From CTSoil-075 sp042610375 (GTDB taxonomy: Bacteria > Bacillota > Negativicutes > DSM-13327): DNA of 64,000 bases. The DNA lies in NCBI RefSeq assembly GCF_042610375.1, contig NZ_JBGJZL010000009.1, positions 62,001 to 126,000 on the forward strand, given 5' to 3'. Below, piece after piece: positions 8,455-18,316 of this stretch. Position 1 is the stretch's first letter. Each line of letters opens with the position of its first letter. Both the position numbers and the translations under genes were made by a program. The notes under the pieces were generated by a model, which saw nothing but the letters and a program-made list of their open reading frames with translations, ran no database searches and had not been told where the DNA came from.

Positions 8455-10155
8455 TTAAACTTTAAATGTATTAACTATATTTTGTAAATCTTCTGCCATT
8501 TTTACCAATGATCCACCAGAAGATTCGATTTCTTCCATCGATGCAGACTGTTCCTCAGTCGCAGCAGAAACGGTTTGCATTTGTCCTGCAGCCGCTCTGC
8601 TAATCTGATCAATTTCTTTGATTGAAGAGATGATTTGCAGACTGCCACTTGCATTTTCTTGGATGGCGGTCGAAATATTCCCCACCTGATCCGATACTTG
8701 TTCAACAAGACTGGCAATATCACTAAATGTCTTTCCTGCTAAATTAACAATTTCTGTTCCCAATTGTACCTCACGAGTACCTTTTGACATGGCTACCACT
8801 GCATCATCCGTATCACCTTGAATCTCACCAATTAAGTTCGCAATATGTTTGGATGCCTCTTGGGACTGTTCAGCAAGTTTGCGTACTTCTTCAGCTACAA
8901 CAGCAAAACCACGTCCCTGGTCGCCTGCGCGTGCAGCCTCAATCGCAGCATTTAATGCCAATAAATTAGTCTGCCCAGCAATCGCTGAAATGGTATCTAC
9001 AATCTCTCCAATTTGTTTAGAATTTTCGCCGAGCTTAGCAACGACATGTGCCGAATCGCCAACTGTTCTTTCTATATTTTTCATTTGATTTGTTGCTTTT
9101 TCAATGATATCTTCACCACTCTTTGCTGAAGTTGATGCTTGTTCAGCAGCATTAGCAACGTGTTCAGTGTCAGTAGAAATTTTTTGAATGCCCGTCGTCA
9201 TTTGTTCAACAACCTTTGTTGTGACATCAATTGACTGTAGCTGGGTGGATGCACCTGCAGCAACTTCACCAATGGTTTCTGCAATTTGGTTTGCTGCAAG
9301 GGCTGACTGTTCAGCACTGGCTGTCAATTCTTCTGAGGAAGCCCCTAATTGCCCTGAAGATTCAATAAGCTGGCCAATAATATCTTTCATGGTCTTTGAA
9401 ACGGTATGCATGCCTCTCGCCAATTCTCCAATCTCATCTTCCCGCGCACGAGCGGTCTCGGGAATGCTAAAAGTATAATCGCGCTGCGCCATTTTCCCTA
9501 AATTGTGTGTAGCTGCTTTGATCGGTTGCAATGCAGAGCGGTTCACAAAAATACCGATCCCTACGCCAGCAAGTAAAGAAAAGACACTGATGACCCCTAT
9601 GGTCCACTCAGTTTTATCTCCATCCTGACGAGCTTGTTTCATAAAAGATCCTATTACTTGTTCACGATACTCAACATATTCGTGAATTTTGCCAATTAAA
9701 GCCTTTCCTGTTGAATCCCCTTCATTTTTTAGAATTGATAGCGCTTCTTGCTCTTTTCCGCTCTGTTTCAAAGGAATAATTTTTACTAATACAATGTTAT
9801 CATAAGTCTCATTTAACTTTTTTACTTCTTGAGCTAGAATTTTTCCGCGCTCTGTGAGAGATTTTTCGGCTAGTTCATCTTCCCACTTAGAATTTTCCTC
9901 GCTGATTTTTTTATATTCTTGCACATAACTTTCTTCACTAGTAAGTAAATAGCCACGAATGAACATAACCTGTAGCGCCACATTCGTTGCGACTTTTTCT
10001 GTCAACAGGGCTTGGGGGATGGACGTCTTATCCAACCTTTTCAAAGTTTGATTCATGTGATCAATCATGTAAATGGAACTTCCTGCAATGATCATGGTAA
10101 ATAAAAGTAAAATTGATAAGCCACCTATAATTTTTTTCTGCAATGTTAATTTCAT
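8455..10155 (-). CDS. Methyl-accepting chemotaxis protein (4HB sensor)
   Basis: 566-aa transmembrane chemoreceptor. A first membrane segment at about residues 10-32 is followed by a roughly 150-residue helical outside domain of the four-helix-bundle type, a second membrane segment (VISVFSLLAGVGIGIFV), a HAMP linker and a long signalling coiled coil. The conserved hairpin tip reads GQTNLLALNAAIEAARAG, followed by GRGFAVVAEEVRKLAEQS. There is no CheR-binding pentapeptide at the C-terminus. I start at ATG 10155 (MKLTLQKKIIGG) behind GAAGGG; the longer frame would begin at a TTG. It is monocistronic with its own terminators; the ligand is unknown. Confidence 0.93.
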   Translation of the reverse strand: MKLTLQKKIIGGLSILLLFTMIIAGSSIYMIDHMNQTLKRLDKTSIPQALLTEKVATNVALQVMFIRGYLLTSEESYVQEYKKISEENSKWEDELAEKSLTERGKILAQEVKKLNETYDNIVLVKIIPLKQSGKEQEALSILKNEGDSTGKALIGKIHEYVEYREQVIGSFMKQARQDGDKTEWTIGVISVFSLLAGVGIGIFVNRSALQPIKAATHNLGKMAQRDYTFSIPETARAREDEIGELARGMHTVSKTMKDIIGQLIESSGQLGASSEELTASAEQSALAANQIAETIGEVAAGASTQLQSIDVTTKVVEQMTTGIQKISTDTEHVANAAEQASTSAKSGEDIIEKATNQMKNIERTVGDSAHVVAKLGENSKQIGEIVDTISAIAGQTNLLALNAAIEAARAGDQGRGFAVVAEEVRKLAEQSQEASKHIANLIGEIQGDTDDAVVAMSKGTREVQLGTEIVNLAGKTFSDIASLVEQVSDQVGNISTAIQENASGSLQIISSIKEIDQISRAAAGQMQTVSAATEEQSASMEEIESSGGSLVKMAEDLQNIVNTFKV

Positions 10156-10352
10156 ACTACACCATCCCTTCAATATTTTTAGTACTCATATTTTTCGATT
10201 CCAATAGACTCGATAAAAGCATCCGAAGTCTCTTGTATCATCTAGATTTTAACTATCCTTGGCCAACCATAAAACTCTTATGACTTTACCATTCAAGGCT
10301 TTGAATTTACTTTGAAACCTTTACTGAGCAGTTTCTTCACGAATTGCATGAC

Positions 10353-13300
10353 TTACATGATGGAAAACTGAGCTCGACTGCCATCTTTATAGGCTTCAAT
10401 TTCCAGTCGTGCATCAATACTGCCTTTTAATTCTGGGACATGAGAAATAATACCTACCAAACGTCCCGAATGTTGCAATTCAATCAAACAACTAATAGCT
10501 GTATCTAATGATTCAGGATCAAGAGTACCAAAACCCTCGTCAACAAACATGGTCTCCAAACTAATGCCCCCTGCATAAGACTGAACAACTTCAGCCAGTC
10601 CCAAAGCAAGCGCTAAAGATGCTTTAAAACTTTCTCCTCCAGATAAGGTTTTCACATGCCTAGATTGCCCTGTATAATAATCAAAAACCTCAATCTCTAA
10701 ACCGCTCTGTCCACCGCCTTTCCCTTTTTGCGAAATACGACTCATCTCATAACGCCCACCGGTCATTTTTTTCAGACGACCATTAGCAGCTTCAATAATA
10801 TCATTGAAAAAAGCTGCTAACACATAACGTTCGAAACTGATTTTTTGTTCATTATCCCCTTTAGCAATTCGCGCAAGATGCCCAATTAACAAATATTCTT
10901 CTTCCTGGCATTCCAATTCCCCTATTAATGTATCAATTTTTTTCAATATTTTCTGATTATGAATCTGACGCGTCATCAAGGTCGTGCGCTCAGCGATCAG
11001 TTCTTTTTTTTCTATTTGCAATTTTAATAATTTGCCTTCAAGGGCGATTACATCCACAGGAGTGAGAGTTTCTACCTCTTGCTCAATTTGGAAATAAGAG
11101 TCTGTTGCTGACCGAAGTTCTTCTTGATAAGTATTAATTTCTTTTTCGAGACTAACAATTTCATTTTCCCTTAGCTTGGCTCTACCATATTCAAATTCGT
11201 CATTGAAACCTGCTGTCAGCAAAGCTGTCATAAAGTTTTGTTCAGCGAGCAGAAGGTCTGCTTGTCCTTCATGTAAAACTTTTTCAATACCACTTCTTTC
11301 AGTTACTGCTGTAGCATAGTTCATCTGTTGATCACGGTTTTTCTCTTCGGCCTTGGCTAAAGCCTGTTTCATAAGTCGATACTTTTTTTGTACACTCTCT
11401 AGCTTCATAGTAAGGTCTGCCACCGACCGAACATCATAAGGCAACTCTGCTGCGATTTTTTTCAGTGCATCCTTAGCACTTTGCAATTGAGCAAATAATT
11501 CAATATATTGACGGTCTAATTCTTCAAGGGCTACAGTCAAACTAGTAATAGTTTCTGTTTTTTCTTTTAGCCGTCTTTCTATTCCTTCTGCATTATTTTT
11601 TTGCGATGCAATTTTGGTTATTTCAACTTGTAATTGCTCACGATCAAATTGATAGTTAGGTAATTGTTCAGAAACATACTCTATTAATTCAGTAACATTA
11701 AATTCTGCGATGGATTCGGAAACATTTTCGTCTAATTCTTTTTGCAATCTAGATAAGATCTGAGATTGAGCATGCTCATCTGCCTTACTACGCTCATAAC
11801 GACCTTTCACTTCATCATAAATTTCTCGTCCTTGTTTATAATTGTTGAGCAATCTTTTTAACTGACTTTCCGTCGGACTATTTGTTGATAGGATTGCAAG
11901 TTTAGGGTGATGATCTGAACCACATACAGGACACGCCTCACCGACTTTCAATTGTGATGCAAGTACACCTGCCTGTCCTTCAAAAAATAAATGCTGAGCT
12001 TCTTCATAATCAGTCTGGGTCTTTTCATATTTGATAAAATGCTCTGTTACCTGTTCCTTTAGGATCGATATAGATTCTTTTAAAATAACCAGATGATTGC
12101 ATTCTTCTTGCAGAGTGTTAAGTTTATCATATATCCCAGTTATTTTTTCGTATTCACTGACTTTTCGCTCATACTCTACAGTAATCTCTTTCCCTTTATT
12201 TAAACTGATCTGATATTCTTGCACTTCATTTCTGGCAATCTCTACTTGTTTTTTGCCTTCTTCGCGTTCTCTTTGGGCTGCCGCTAACTCTTGTTCTAAC
12301 TTGACAACTCGATTCTGTCCCACTTCCCAATCAGTTATTTTATTCATCAAAGCCTCTAATCGAGTCTGCTCTGCGAATTGTTCATTGCGTTCTTCTTCTT
12401 TACTCTTCTCCAGTTCATAGTTATGCTGGGCCATCTTTGCATCAACTTTGGTTTTTTCTTCTTTTTCTTTACTCTGAATGAGTTCTTTTTCTTTTTTTGC
12501 CACATAATCTGCTCGACTATTACGATAGTCATCAACTCCCGTAAGTCCTAAAGCTTTGCGGGCCTGCTGCAATTGACTCTTTTTTTCTTCAAATTCATCA
12601 CGCTGAGCTTCAAGCTCTATCTTTTTTAGCTTTGCTTTATCCCTTATGGTGAATTTGAGATTAGTACCCTTACCCTGAAATATTTCTTCCTGCTTTATCG
12701 TCACTTGCCCTTCGTACTCATCAATCTTACTTTGCAGATTCTTCCCATTCATATCATCAAGCTCAATGGCCCGTTCAACCTCATCCATCACCAAGGGTAC
12801 ATTAAAATCCGTCATTTCCAACACTGCTAACAATGGAGCATATCCACTTCCATCCAAACTACGAATCCATTCATTACGCTGACTAACAAGACGGTTAACA
12901 TCCTGAGATAAGGCTTTAGCTTGACCATCAAATAAATCTTGAACCCGGCGAAACCCTTCCGTACCAAAAATTTTTTGTAATATTTCCTGCCGCACTTTAC
13001 TCTCTGCATTCAATAGTTCGCGAAACTCTCCCTGGGGGATCATAATAATCTGCTTAAATTGCTCATAACTAAGACCCATCAGTTGAACGATTTTCTCACT
13101 CACCTCTTTAACCCCAGTCACTACCTTAATTTCCCCATCAAGATTTTTAAATTCAGCTTCAGGATTTTGATCTGTATATCCTTCACCACGAGTCCGTTTT
13201 TTTCGTTGTTTTGGAATCCGCCTCACCCAATATCGTTGCCCCCTCAATTCAAATTCTAATTCAACGGAAGTCAGCAGATCTGCAACAGCAAAATGACTAC

Positions 13301-13499
13301 GCAGACTCTCTCCATCCCGATCCCGCCCACTCGCTTTGCCATAGAGGGCATAAGAAATCCCATCAAGAATCGTTGTTTTTCCTGCTCCTGTATCACCAGT
13401 AATAACAAATAAGTTTCGACCATTAAGCTCTCTAAAATCAATAACTTGCAGATTTGCATACGGCCCAAAAGCTGTGATCGTAAGTTTTAGTGGCCTCAT
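10353..13499 (-). CDS. sbcC: Exonuclease SbcCD, subunit C (SMC-like ATPase)
   Basis: Large subunit of the SbcCD nuclease (Rad50 relative), which opens hairpins and processes DNA ends. 1048 aa from MRPLKLTITAFGPY, the family start, behind GAGGGAG; the upstream in-frame start would add 17 unrelated residues. Visible motifs are Walker A GDTGAGKTT near residue 36, Q-loop region IIMIPQGEFRELL, long coiled coils, the zinc hook CPVC in the middle, the ABC signature LSGGESFKASLALALGLAE and Walker B MFVDEGFGTLD. It begins 1 nt after the sbcD stop codon, so the two are co-transcribed and probably translationally coupled. Confidence 0.96.
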   Translation of the reverse strand: MRPLKLTITAFGPYANLQVIDFRELNGRNLFVITGDTGAGKTTILDGISYALYGKASGRDRDGESLRSHFAVADLLTSVELEFELRGQRYWVRRIPKQRKKRTRGEGYTDQNPEAEFKNLDGEIKVVTGVKEVSEKIVQLMGLSYEQFKQIIMIPQGEFRELLNAESKVRQEILQKIFGTEGFRRVQDLFDGQAKALSQDVNRLVSQRNEWIRSLDGSGYAPLLAVLEMTDFNVPLVMDEVERAIELDDMNGKNLQSKIDEYEGQVTIKQEEIFQGKGTNLKFTIRDKAKLKKIELEAQRDEFEEKKSQLQQARKALGLTGVDDYRNSRADYVAKKEKELIQSKEKEEKTKVDAKMAQHNYELEKSKEEERNEQFAEQTRLEALMNKITDWEVGQNRVVKLEQELAAAQREREEGKKQVEIARNEVQEYQISLNKGKEITVEYERKVSEYEKITGIYDKLNTLQEECNHLVILKESISILKEQVTEHFIKYEKTQTDYEEAQHLFFEGQAGVLASQLKVGEACPVCGSDHHPKLAILSTNSPTESQLKRLLNNYKQGREIYDEVKGRYERSKADEHAQSQILSRLQKELDENVSESIAEFNVTELIEYVSEQLPNYQFDREQLQVEITKIASQKNNAEGIERRLKEKTETITSLTVALEELDRQYIELFAQLQSAKDALKKIAAELPYDVRSVADLTMKLESVQKKYRLMKQALAKAEEKNRDQQMNYATAVTERSGIEKVLHEGQADLLLAEQNFMTALLTAGFNDEFEYGRAKLRENEIVSLEKEINTYQEELRSATDSYFQIEQEVETLTPVDVIALEGKLLKLQIEKKELIAERTTLMTRQIHNQKILKKIDTLIGELECQEEEYLLIGHLARIAKGDNEQKISFERYVLAAFFNDIIEAANGRLKKMTGGRYEMSRISQKGKGGGQSGLEIEVFDYYTGQSRHVKTLSGGESFKASLALALGLAEVVQSYAGGISLETMFVDEGFGTLDPESLDTAISCLIELQHSGRLVGIISHVPELKGSIDARLEIEAYKDGSRAQFSIM

Positions 13500-13500
13500 C

Positions 13501-14679
13501 TTATAACTCCCTCTCGTCAGTTTCCAATGTACTAATCGTTTTTGCCACAATTAGGGCCTTTTCTTCAGTAAACATCTGTCCTGTCATATCTGTATAAAAA
13601 TCACTAAATAGGTCTAGTTTTGATTTATGTTTGTAGCCTTGTCCAGCTGAAGTCTTGCTCTCAGTGACCTGCCGCTCTTTGATTTCAATATCAAGGGAGA
13701 GTATATTGGGGTAAACAGCCCGTAGTTTACTCATTGGCTCAATTAGCTCACCCTCATCTGTTAATGTCACATGTAAATAATCTTCTATATTCGTATTTGC
13801 ATATACCTCTGGATCAAGTAACCCTTTTAATGTTCCTTTGATTCGCCGCATGTTTCGCAATGGTAATAAACTTTTGCACTCGATTGACAGTTCACCGTCT
13901 TTCCCAATTTGAGCTAGAGTGACAGATTTTTCTTGCTTGGTTTCAGAAAAAGAATATTTCAAAAGTGAGCCTGCATAACGTACGCGTGGAGATCCTGCTT
14001 GCTGAGGCCCATGCAAATGTCCTAAAGCTGTATACGCGAAACCATCAAAGTGTTTTACATCCACAAAATCAGTCCCTCCCACTGCTAGGGTTATGGACAA
14101 TGGTTTTTCCGATTCACTTTGTTCTAGTTCCTCCATACCACGAATAAAGCCATGAGTCACGACAACATTTCGTTCTTCTGCATTCCACTTCTCGCGAATG
14201 CATCTAATCATTTCTTTCATCGCAGTATCATGATCACAAACCTCATTACACGCAAAAACTTCTCTCACAACAGCAGGAGAAGCATACGGAATCAGATAAA
14301 AATTAACTGGTCCATATTCATCGCACAACACAACTTTTTGAATGTCTTTGAGCAAAGGCCCTGAAATATAAAGCCCCTTATCGCGCAAAAGCCGACTGCC
14401 AAACCCTAGGCGATCAGGACTATCATGATTGCCGGCAATCATAATAATCGGAATGCCCAATTGTAAGAGAATATTACTTAAAACCTTATCAAGTAACTCT
14501 ACAGCTTCAACGGGCGGTATCCCTCTATCATAGATATCACCAGCCACCACTAGTACATCAGGTCTTTCTGCCTCCAGCATCTTAACTAAGTTATCTAATA
14601 TATATTCTTGATCAAATGTCATGTGTCGCTGATTGACAATTTTTCCAATATGCCAATCACTCGTATGCATAAGTTTCAT
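13501..14679 (-). CDS. sbcD: Exonuclease SbcCD, subunit D (Mre11-like nuclease)
   Basis: 392-aa manganese-dependent phosphoesterase partnering SbcC. The calcineurin-type metal motifs are in order: SDWHIGK near residue 7, VAGDIYDRG, AGNHDSPDRL, VTHGF and GHLHGPQ. The C-terminal part is the capping and SbcC-binding region. The ATG follows AAGGAGACACTAGA. It is the first gene of the sbcDC pair. Confidence 0.96.
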   Translation of the reverse strand: MKLMHTSDWHIGKIVNQRHMTFDQEYILDNLVKMLEAERPDVLVVAGDIYDRGIPPVEAVELLDKVLSNILLQLGIPIIMIAGNHDSPDRLGFGSRLLRDKGLYISGPLLKDIQKVVLCDEYGPVNFYLIPYASPAVVREVFACNEVCDHDTAMKEMIRCIREKWNAEERNVVVTHGFIRGMEELEQSESEKPLSITLAVGGTDFVDVKHFDGFAYTALGHLHGPQQAGSPRVRYAGSLLKYSFSETKQEKSVTLAQIGKDGELSIECKSLLPLRNMRRIKGTLKGLLDPEVYANTNIEDYLHVTLTDEGELIEPMSKLRAVYPNILSLDIEIKERQVTESKTSAGQGYKHKSKLDLFSDFYTDMTGQMFTEEKALIVAKTISTLETDEREL

Positions 14680-14846
14680 TCTAGTGTCTCCTTACCCATT
14701 TTTATCCCTTAGCCTCATATGATTTTATCTCTTCTATTTCCCTAAGATTTTGCGTATTTCCTGCTAATAAGTCCTTAGCTTAAACAAAGGTCCTTCATTT
14801 TATAAATTTGTAAAAAAGCTCTCAGAAAAGATTCTCAAAAAAGGTG

Positions 14847-14875
14847 TTGCATTCAAGAAGTGTAAATGCTATAAT
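14847..14875 (+). promoter_or_regulatory. Sigma-A promoter of amt-glnK
   Basis: TTGCAT, a 17-nt spacer, then TATAAT. It lies about 245 nt before the amt ATG and so defines a long leader. The first part of the leader can pair AGTCGAT with ATCGACT around a small CGTTT/AAACG hairpin (roughly 14885-14935). Confidence 0.8.
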
Positions 14876-14962
14876 AAGCCCATAGTCGATCAAGCACATA
14901 ATAAACGTTTTTGAAACGGATAGTTATCGACTTAAAATAATAAATAAGATATAGGCAATGTC

Positions 14963-15060
14963 GCCTTCGCATACAAATTGCGAAGGCTTTTTCTGTTCTT
15001 ATTTATTCATTCTGGACAATGGCGTCCTTTAGCTCAATTGCTAAAGGGCGCTTTGTATTT
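14963..15060 (+). promoter_or_regulatory. Tandem terminator-like hairpins in the amt leader
   Basis: Hairpin 1 is a perfect 9-bp stem GCCTTCGCA/TGCGAAGGC with a 7-nt loop followed by TTTTT. Hairpin 2 is a 12-bp stem (one G-T pair) GCGTCCTTTAGC/GCTAAAGGGCGC with a 6-nt loop, followed by a T-rich run after 15051. Both lie between the promoter and the amt start, as expected for attenuation or antitermination control. I could not match the leader to a known riboswitch. Confidence 0.65.
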
Positions 15061-15118
15061 TTTTCAAAGCAATTTTATCATTCATCAAAAAACCACGAAA
15101 AGGAAGGGAGATTCAATT

Positions 15119-16477
15119 ATGAAAAAACTATTTGCAATGCTAAGTCTTCTCCTCATGTTAACTGTATTTTTAGTTCCTATTGCTTTTGCTGCAGATGCAG
15201 AAACTACAGGAGCCATCGCAGAAGTCGCTGCTGAACTGCCAAAAATTGATACAGGCGATACTGCATTTGTCGCAATTTGCTCCGCTCTTGTATTTTTAAT
15301 GACCCCTGCTTTAGGATTATTCTATGGTGGTATGGTACGTAGTAAAAACGTATTAAGTACAATTATGCAAAGTTTCATTTGTCTTGGAGTCATCTCCATC
15401 CAATGGGCCGTTTTTGGTTATTCCCTCGCTTTTGGTCCTGATATTAATAATTTGATTGGTAGCTTTGACTGGGTAGGTCTTAATGGCGTTGGAGCCGATC
15501 CAAATGCCGATTACGCTGCTACAATTCCTCATATCGCATTTATGATGTTCCAAGGTATGTTTGCGATTCTTACACCTGCACTGATTTCTGGTTCACTTGC
15601 TGAACGTGTTAAATTCCCTGCATACCTCGTCTTTGTTTTACTTTGGGCATCCTTAGTCTATGATCCTGTAGCCCACTGGGTATGGGGTGTTGGTGGCTGG
15701 CTCCGAGAATACGGAGTACTCGACTTTGCTGGCGGTACTGTCGTTCACATTATTTCTGGTGTGTCAGGTTTGGTCTTTGCCTTATTAATTGGTAAACGTA
15801 AAGGTTATGGGCACGAAGCAATGTTACCTCATCACTTACCAATGGTTGTTGTTGGTGCATCTTTGTTATGGTTCGGTTGGTTTGGTTTCAATGCAGGCAG
15901 TGCACTTGGTGCCAACGGTACTGCACTTATCGCCTTCACAACTACTCACATGGCAGCAGCTGCTGGTATTGTTTCTTGGGTGATTGTCGAATGGTTCCAT
16001 CATGGTAAACCAACCCTCTTTGGAGCAGCCTCTGGTTGTCTTGCAGGCCTCGTTGCCATTACACCTGGTGCTGGTTTTGTTAGCGTACTATCTGCCATCG
16101 TGATTGGCCTAATTGGTGGTGTGATTTGCTACTTATCAGTTGCAATCATGAAAAACAAATTGGGTTATGATGATTCACTTGATGCTTTTGGTGTTCATGG
16201 TATGGGTGGTACATGGGGCGCTATTGCAACTGGTATCTTTGCTTCAAAAGATATCAACTCTGCTGGTGCTGATGGATTACTGTTTGGAAATGCAAGTCAA
16301 GTCGCAATTCAATTCGTCGGCGTGGCTAGCAGCTGGATATTCGCAGCTGTAATGACCTTCCTTATTGTTAAATTCATTGGTATGTTTATGGAAATCAAGG
16401 CTGCCCCTGAGCAAGAAATTGCTGGTATGGACGTCAGCGGACACGGTGAACGTGCTTATGTATATCAAGATCAATAA
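15119..16477 (+). CDS. amt: Ammonium transporter
   Basis: 452-aa Amt/MEP/Rh channel protein. The start is ATG 15119 behind AAGGAAGGGAG; it gives a clear signal peptide (MKKLFAMLSLLLMLTVFLVPIAFA), whereas the longer frame adds 47 residues read from the leader hairpins. After a short periplasmic stretch come about 11 membrane helices with family landmarks GLFYGGMVRSKNVLS, VYDPVAHWVWG, GGTVVHIISGVSGLVFALL and FGVHGMGGTWG. It imports ammonium at the inner membrane. glnK follows after 36 bp, the standard partner gene. Confidence 0.96.
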   Translation: MKKLFAMLSLLLMLTVFLVPIAFAADAETTGAIAEVAAELPKIDTGDTAFVAICSALVFLMTPALGLFYGGMVRSKNVLSTIMQSFICLGVISIQWAVFGYSLAFGPDINNLIGSFDWVGLNGVGADPNADYAATIPHIAFMMFQGMFAILTPALISGSLAERVKFPAYLVFVLLWASLVYDPVAHWVWGVGGWLREYGVLDFAGGTVVHIISGVSGLVFALLIGKRKGYGHEAMLPHHLPMVVVGASLLWFGWFGFNAGSALGANGTALIAFTTTHMAAAAGIVSWVIVEWFHHGKPTLFGAASGCLAGLVAITPGAGFVSVLSAIVIGLIGGVICYLSVAIMKNKLGYDDSLDAFGVHGMGGTWGAIATGIFASKDINSAGADGLLFGNASQVAIQFVGVASSWIFAAVMTFLIVKFIGMFMEIKAAPEQEIAGMDVSGHGERAYVYQDQ

Positions 16478-16513
16478 TTAAATGCTTACCTTGTATGAAA
16501 TAAGGGAGGAAAA

Positions 16514-16879
16514 ATGATGAAACCAATTACAAAAATTGAAATCATTACACGATCAGAAAAAATTGATGAACTTAAAGAAGCCATGAACGGAATTGGTGTC
16601 GCTGGTATGACCATGTCCCAAGTCTATGGTTGCGGCTTGACGAAAGGACATAAAGAAATCTATCGTGGACAGGAATACACAATTAATCTGATACCTAAAA
16701 CTAAGGTGGAAATTGTAGTCTGTGAAGTTCCTGTGGACCTAGTGATCGCAACGGCAAAAAAAGTTTGCCAAACAGGAAAAATTGGTGATGGTAAGATATT
16801 TATCTATCCGATTGCCAATGCAGTTCGTATCCGTACTGGCGAAGAAGGGGATATCGCTATTATGGATCCTGAAAAATAG
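16514..16879 (+). CDS. glnK: PII nitrogen regulatory protein
   Basis: 121-aa PII family protein that senses ATP/ADP and 2-oxoglutarate and plugs the Amt channel. It has MKPITKIEIITRSEKIDELKEA at the N-terminus, the T-loop with EIYRGQEYTINLIPKTKVEIVV (tyrosine present at the usual modification position) and the B-loop GKIGDGKIFIYPI. GGGAGGAAAA precedes two adjacent ATG codons; either could start. It is co-transcribed with amt. Confidence 0.96.
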   Translation: MMKPITKIEIITRSEKIDELKEAMNGIGVAGMTMSQVYGCGLTKGHKEIYRGQEYTINLIPKTKVEIVVCEVPVDLVIATAKKVCQTGKIGDGKIFIYPIANAVRIRTGEEGDIAIMDPEK

Positions 16880-16901
16880 ACGTTACTATTCTCCAGTTTA
16901 G

Positions 16902-16965
16902 GATCTAAATACCCATAATTAAAACCCTGGCAAATGCCAGGGTTTTAATTATGGGTATTTAGATC
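16902..16965. terminator. 31-bp perfect inverted repeat, bidirectional terminator
   Basis: Arms 16902-16932 and 16935-16965 are perfect reverse complements with only 2 nt between them; the core is AAAACCCTGGCA-AA-TGCCAGGGTTTT. It lies between the convergent glnK and calcium-loop genes and runs 7 nt into the latter's last codons. The inner 12 bp with flanking T/A runs would terminate both strands. Confidence 0.85.
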
Positions 16966-18062
16966 GCCAAATCCACGTGTTGAATAGTTCCAACCTGACC
17001 ATTTTCTTTTAAAAAGATACCAGTTTGACGAATTTGTCCTTGCAATTGATTGGTATTATCCTTTACGGAAAATTCCGTACTTACATTACCTAAATAGATA
17101 GCTCCGATTCCCTTTTGACCTAAAGCAAATAATTGATCCTTACCATCTGCATCTTTAGTCCAAATGCGTAAATCTTGATAAATTGGATCATTTTCATCAA
17201 TCCATTGATTACCGTCTGAATCATATTTTGCTAGATCGGCAAAACCATCACCACTATCTGGACCAAATAATTCTTTACCATTATTAACCACACCATCATG
17301 ATTCAAATCAAGGGCAAGGAAACCACTGCCTGAACTGACAAAAGACATTTTTTCTTGTGTCCCATTTGAATCAATATCAAAATAAAACTTATTATTTGTA
17401 AGCTGCGTTGCACCACCATCAAAGTTAATCACTAAAGGATCTCTTAATGCGTCACCAGCCTTAACATCCACTCGCTGCTCAGATAAAAATTGACGGCTCA
17501 TATTTACTTGCGCCGAAAAATCAATTTCTTTACCATCAGCGGTTTTTACAATCCCCGCAGCCTGAAAAGATGTACATTCTTGCTCGCTATGAGCCTTGTA
17601 GGAATGATATTCCATCCCCCATCCTAAAAGCGGCGCTTGAGAATTTACAAGATTTCTTGCAGGGCTAGAAAAAAGTTTATAATTTTTCATTTCAGCTGGC
17701 GGAGTCTCTTGCGCCTTCTCCGTGATGGGTAAACTAAACTTGATTTTTTTGCCCGTCAATGCCTCAATTAAAAGTTGTACCAGACGAATTTTTTGTTCAT
17801 CGCCTTTACTCAATTGAATCGTAGACTGATCTTTAGATAATCCTTGACTCGATTGAACCTTCTCAGCAAATAATTCTTTTGCCTTTGCTGAAATTTCGAC
17901 TACATCTTGCTTGGCTTGTTTAAGAACATCTTCTAGGCCATTGGCCTCTTTTGCGGCAGTAGGATTCGTATTGTCCCATACATGCACCATCTGCTGCTCT
18001 ACATCCTTTTCCACCAAATCATGCTGACTTGCCATAACAACTGTTGAATTTACAATTTTCAT
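16959..18062 (-). CDS. Protein with EF-hand-like calcium-binding loops, function unknown
   Basis: 367 aa, no signal peptide or membrane segment. The N-terminal half is helical and polar (many Lys, Glu, Gln). The C-terminal half holds aspartate-rich loops DLNHDGVVNNGKELFG and KYDSDGNQWIDENDPIY, which match the DxDxDG pattern of EF-hand or dockerin-like calcium sites, and a DIDSNGTQEKMSF stretch. Such loops occur in large RTX-like and uncharacterised proteins of anaerobes. It is transcribed alone, with a GGAGG site before the ATG. No function can be assigned. The 254-bp stretch 18063-18316 upstream holds no gene. Confidence 0.75.
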   Translation of the reverse strand: MKIVNSTVVMASQHDLVEKDVEQQMVHVWDNTNPTAAKEANGLEDVLKQAKQDVVEISAKAKELFAEKVQSSQGLSKDQSTIQLSKGDEQKIRLVQLLIEALTGKKIKFSLPITEKAQETPPAEMKNYKLFSSPARNLVNSQAPLLGWGMEYHSYKAHSEQECTSFQAAGIVKTADGKEIDFSAQVNMSRQFLSEQRVDVKAGDALRDPLVINFDGGATQLTNNKFYFDIDSNGTQEKMSFVSSGSGFLALDLNHDGVVNNGKELFGPDSGDGFADLAKYDSDGNQWIDENDPIYQDLRIWTKDADGKDQLFALGQKGIGAIYLGNVSTEFSVKDNTNQLQGQIRQTGIFLKENGQVGTIQHVDLAI

Positions 18063-18316
18063 CCCGAACTCCTCCTTGATTTCATGATGAATTCATACTC
18101 CCTTTATTGCATCCTTGCAATAATTCTTATTCTCACTCTCTTTAACATCTATCATTAATAGTATCGAATAAAACAGGGACAAACCTAAACAAAACATCTA
18201 GAAGTTTCATTTAAAAAGTTGAATAACATTCGTTTATTCTATACAATAGTTTTTATACAATTTGATCATGCACCAAATGAGATACGTTCATTAAATTAAA
18301 AGGGGATATCGATATA

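Noticed and set aside
15022..15051. tRNA-like string TAGCTCAATTG in the amt leader
   Set aside because: It resembles a tRNA D-arm, but the whole segment folds as one 12-bp hairpin and no anticodon arm, T-arm or 3' acceptor follows.
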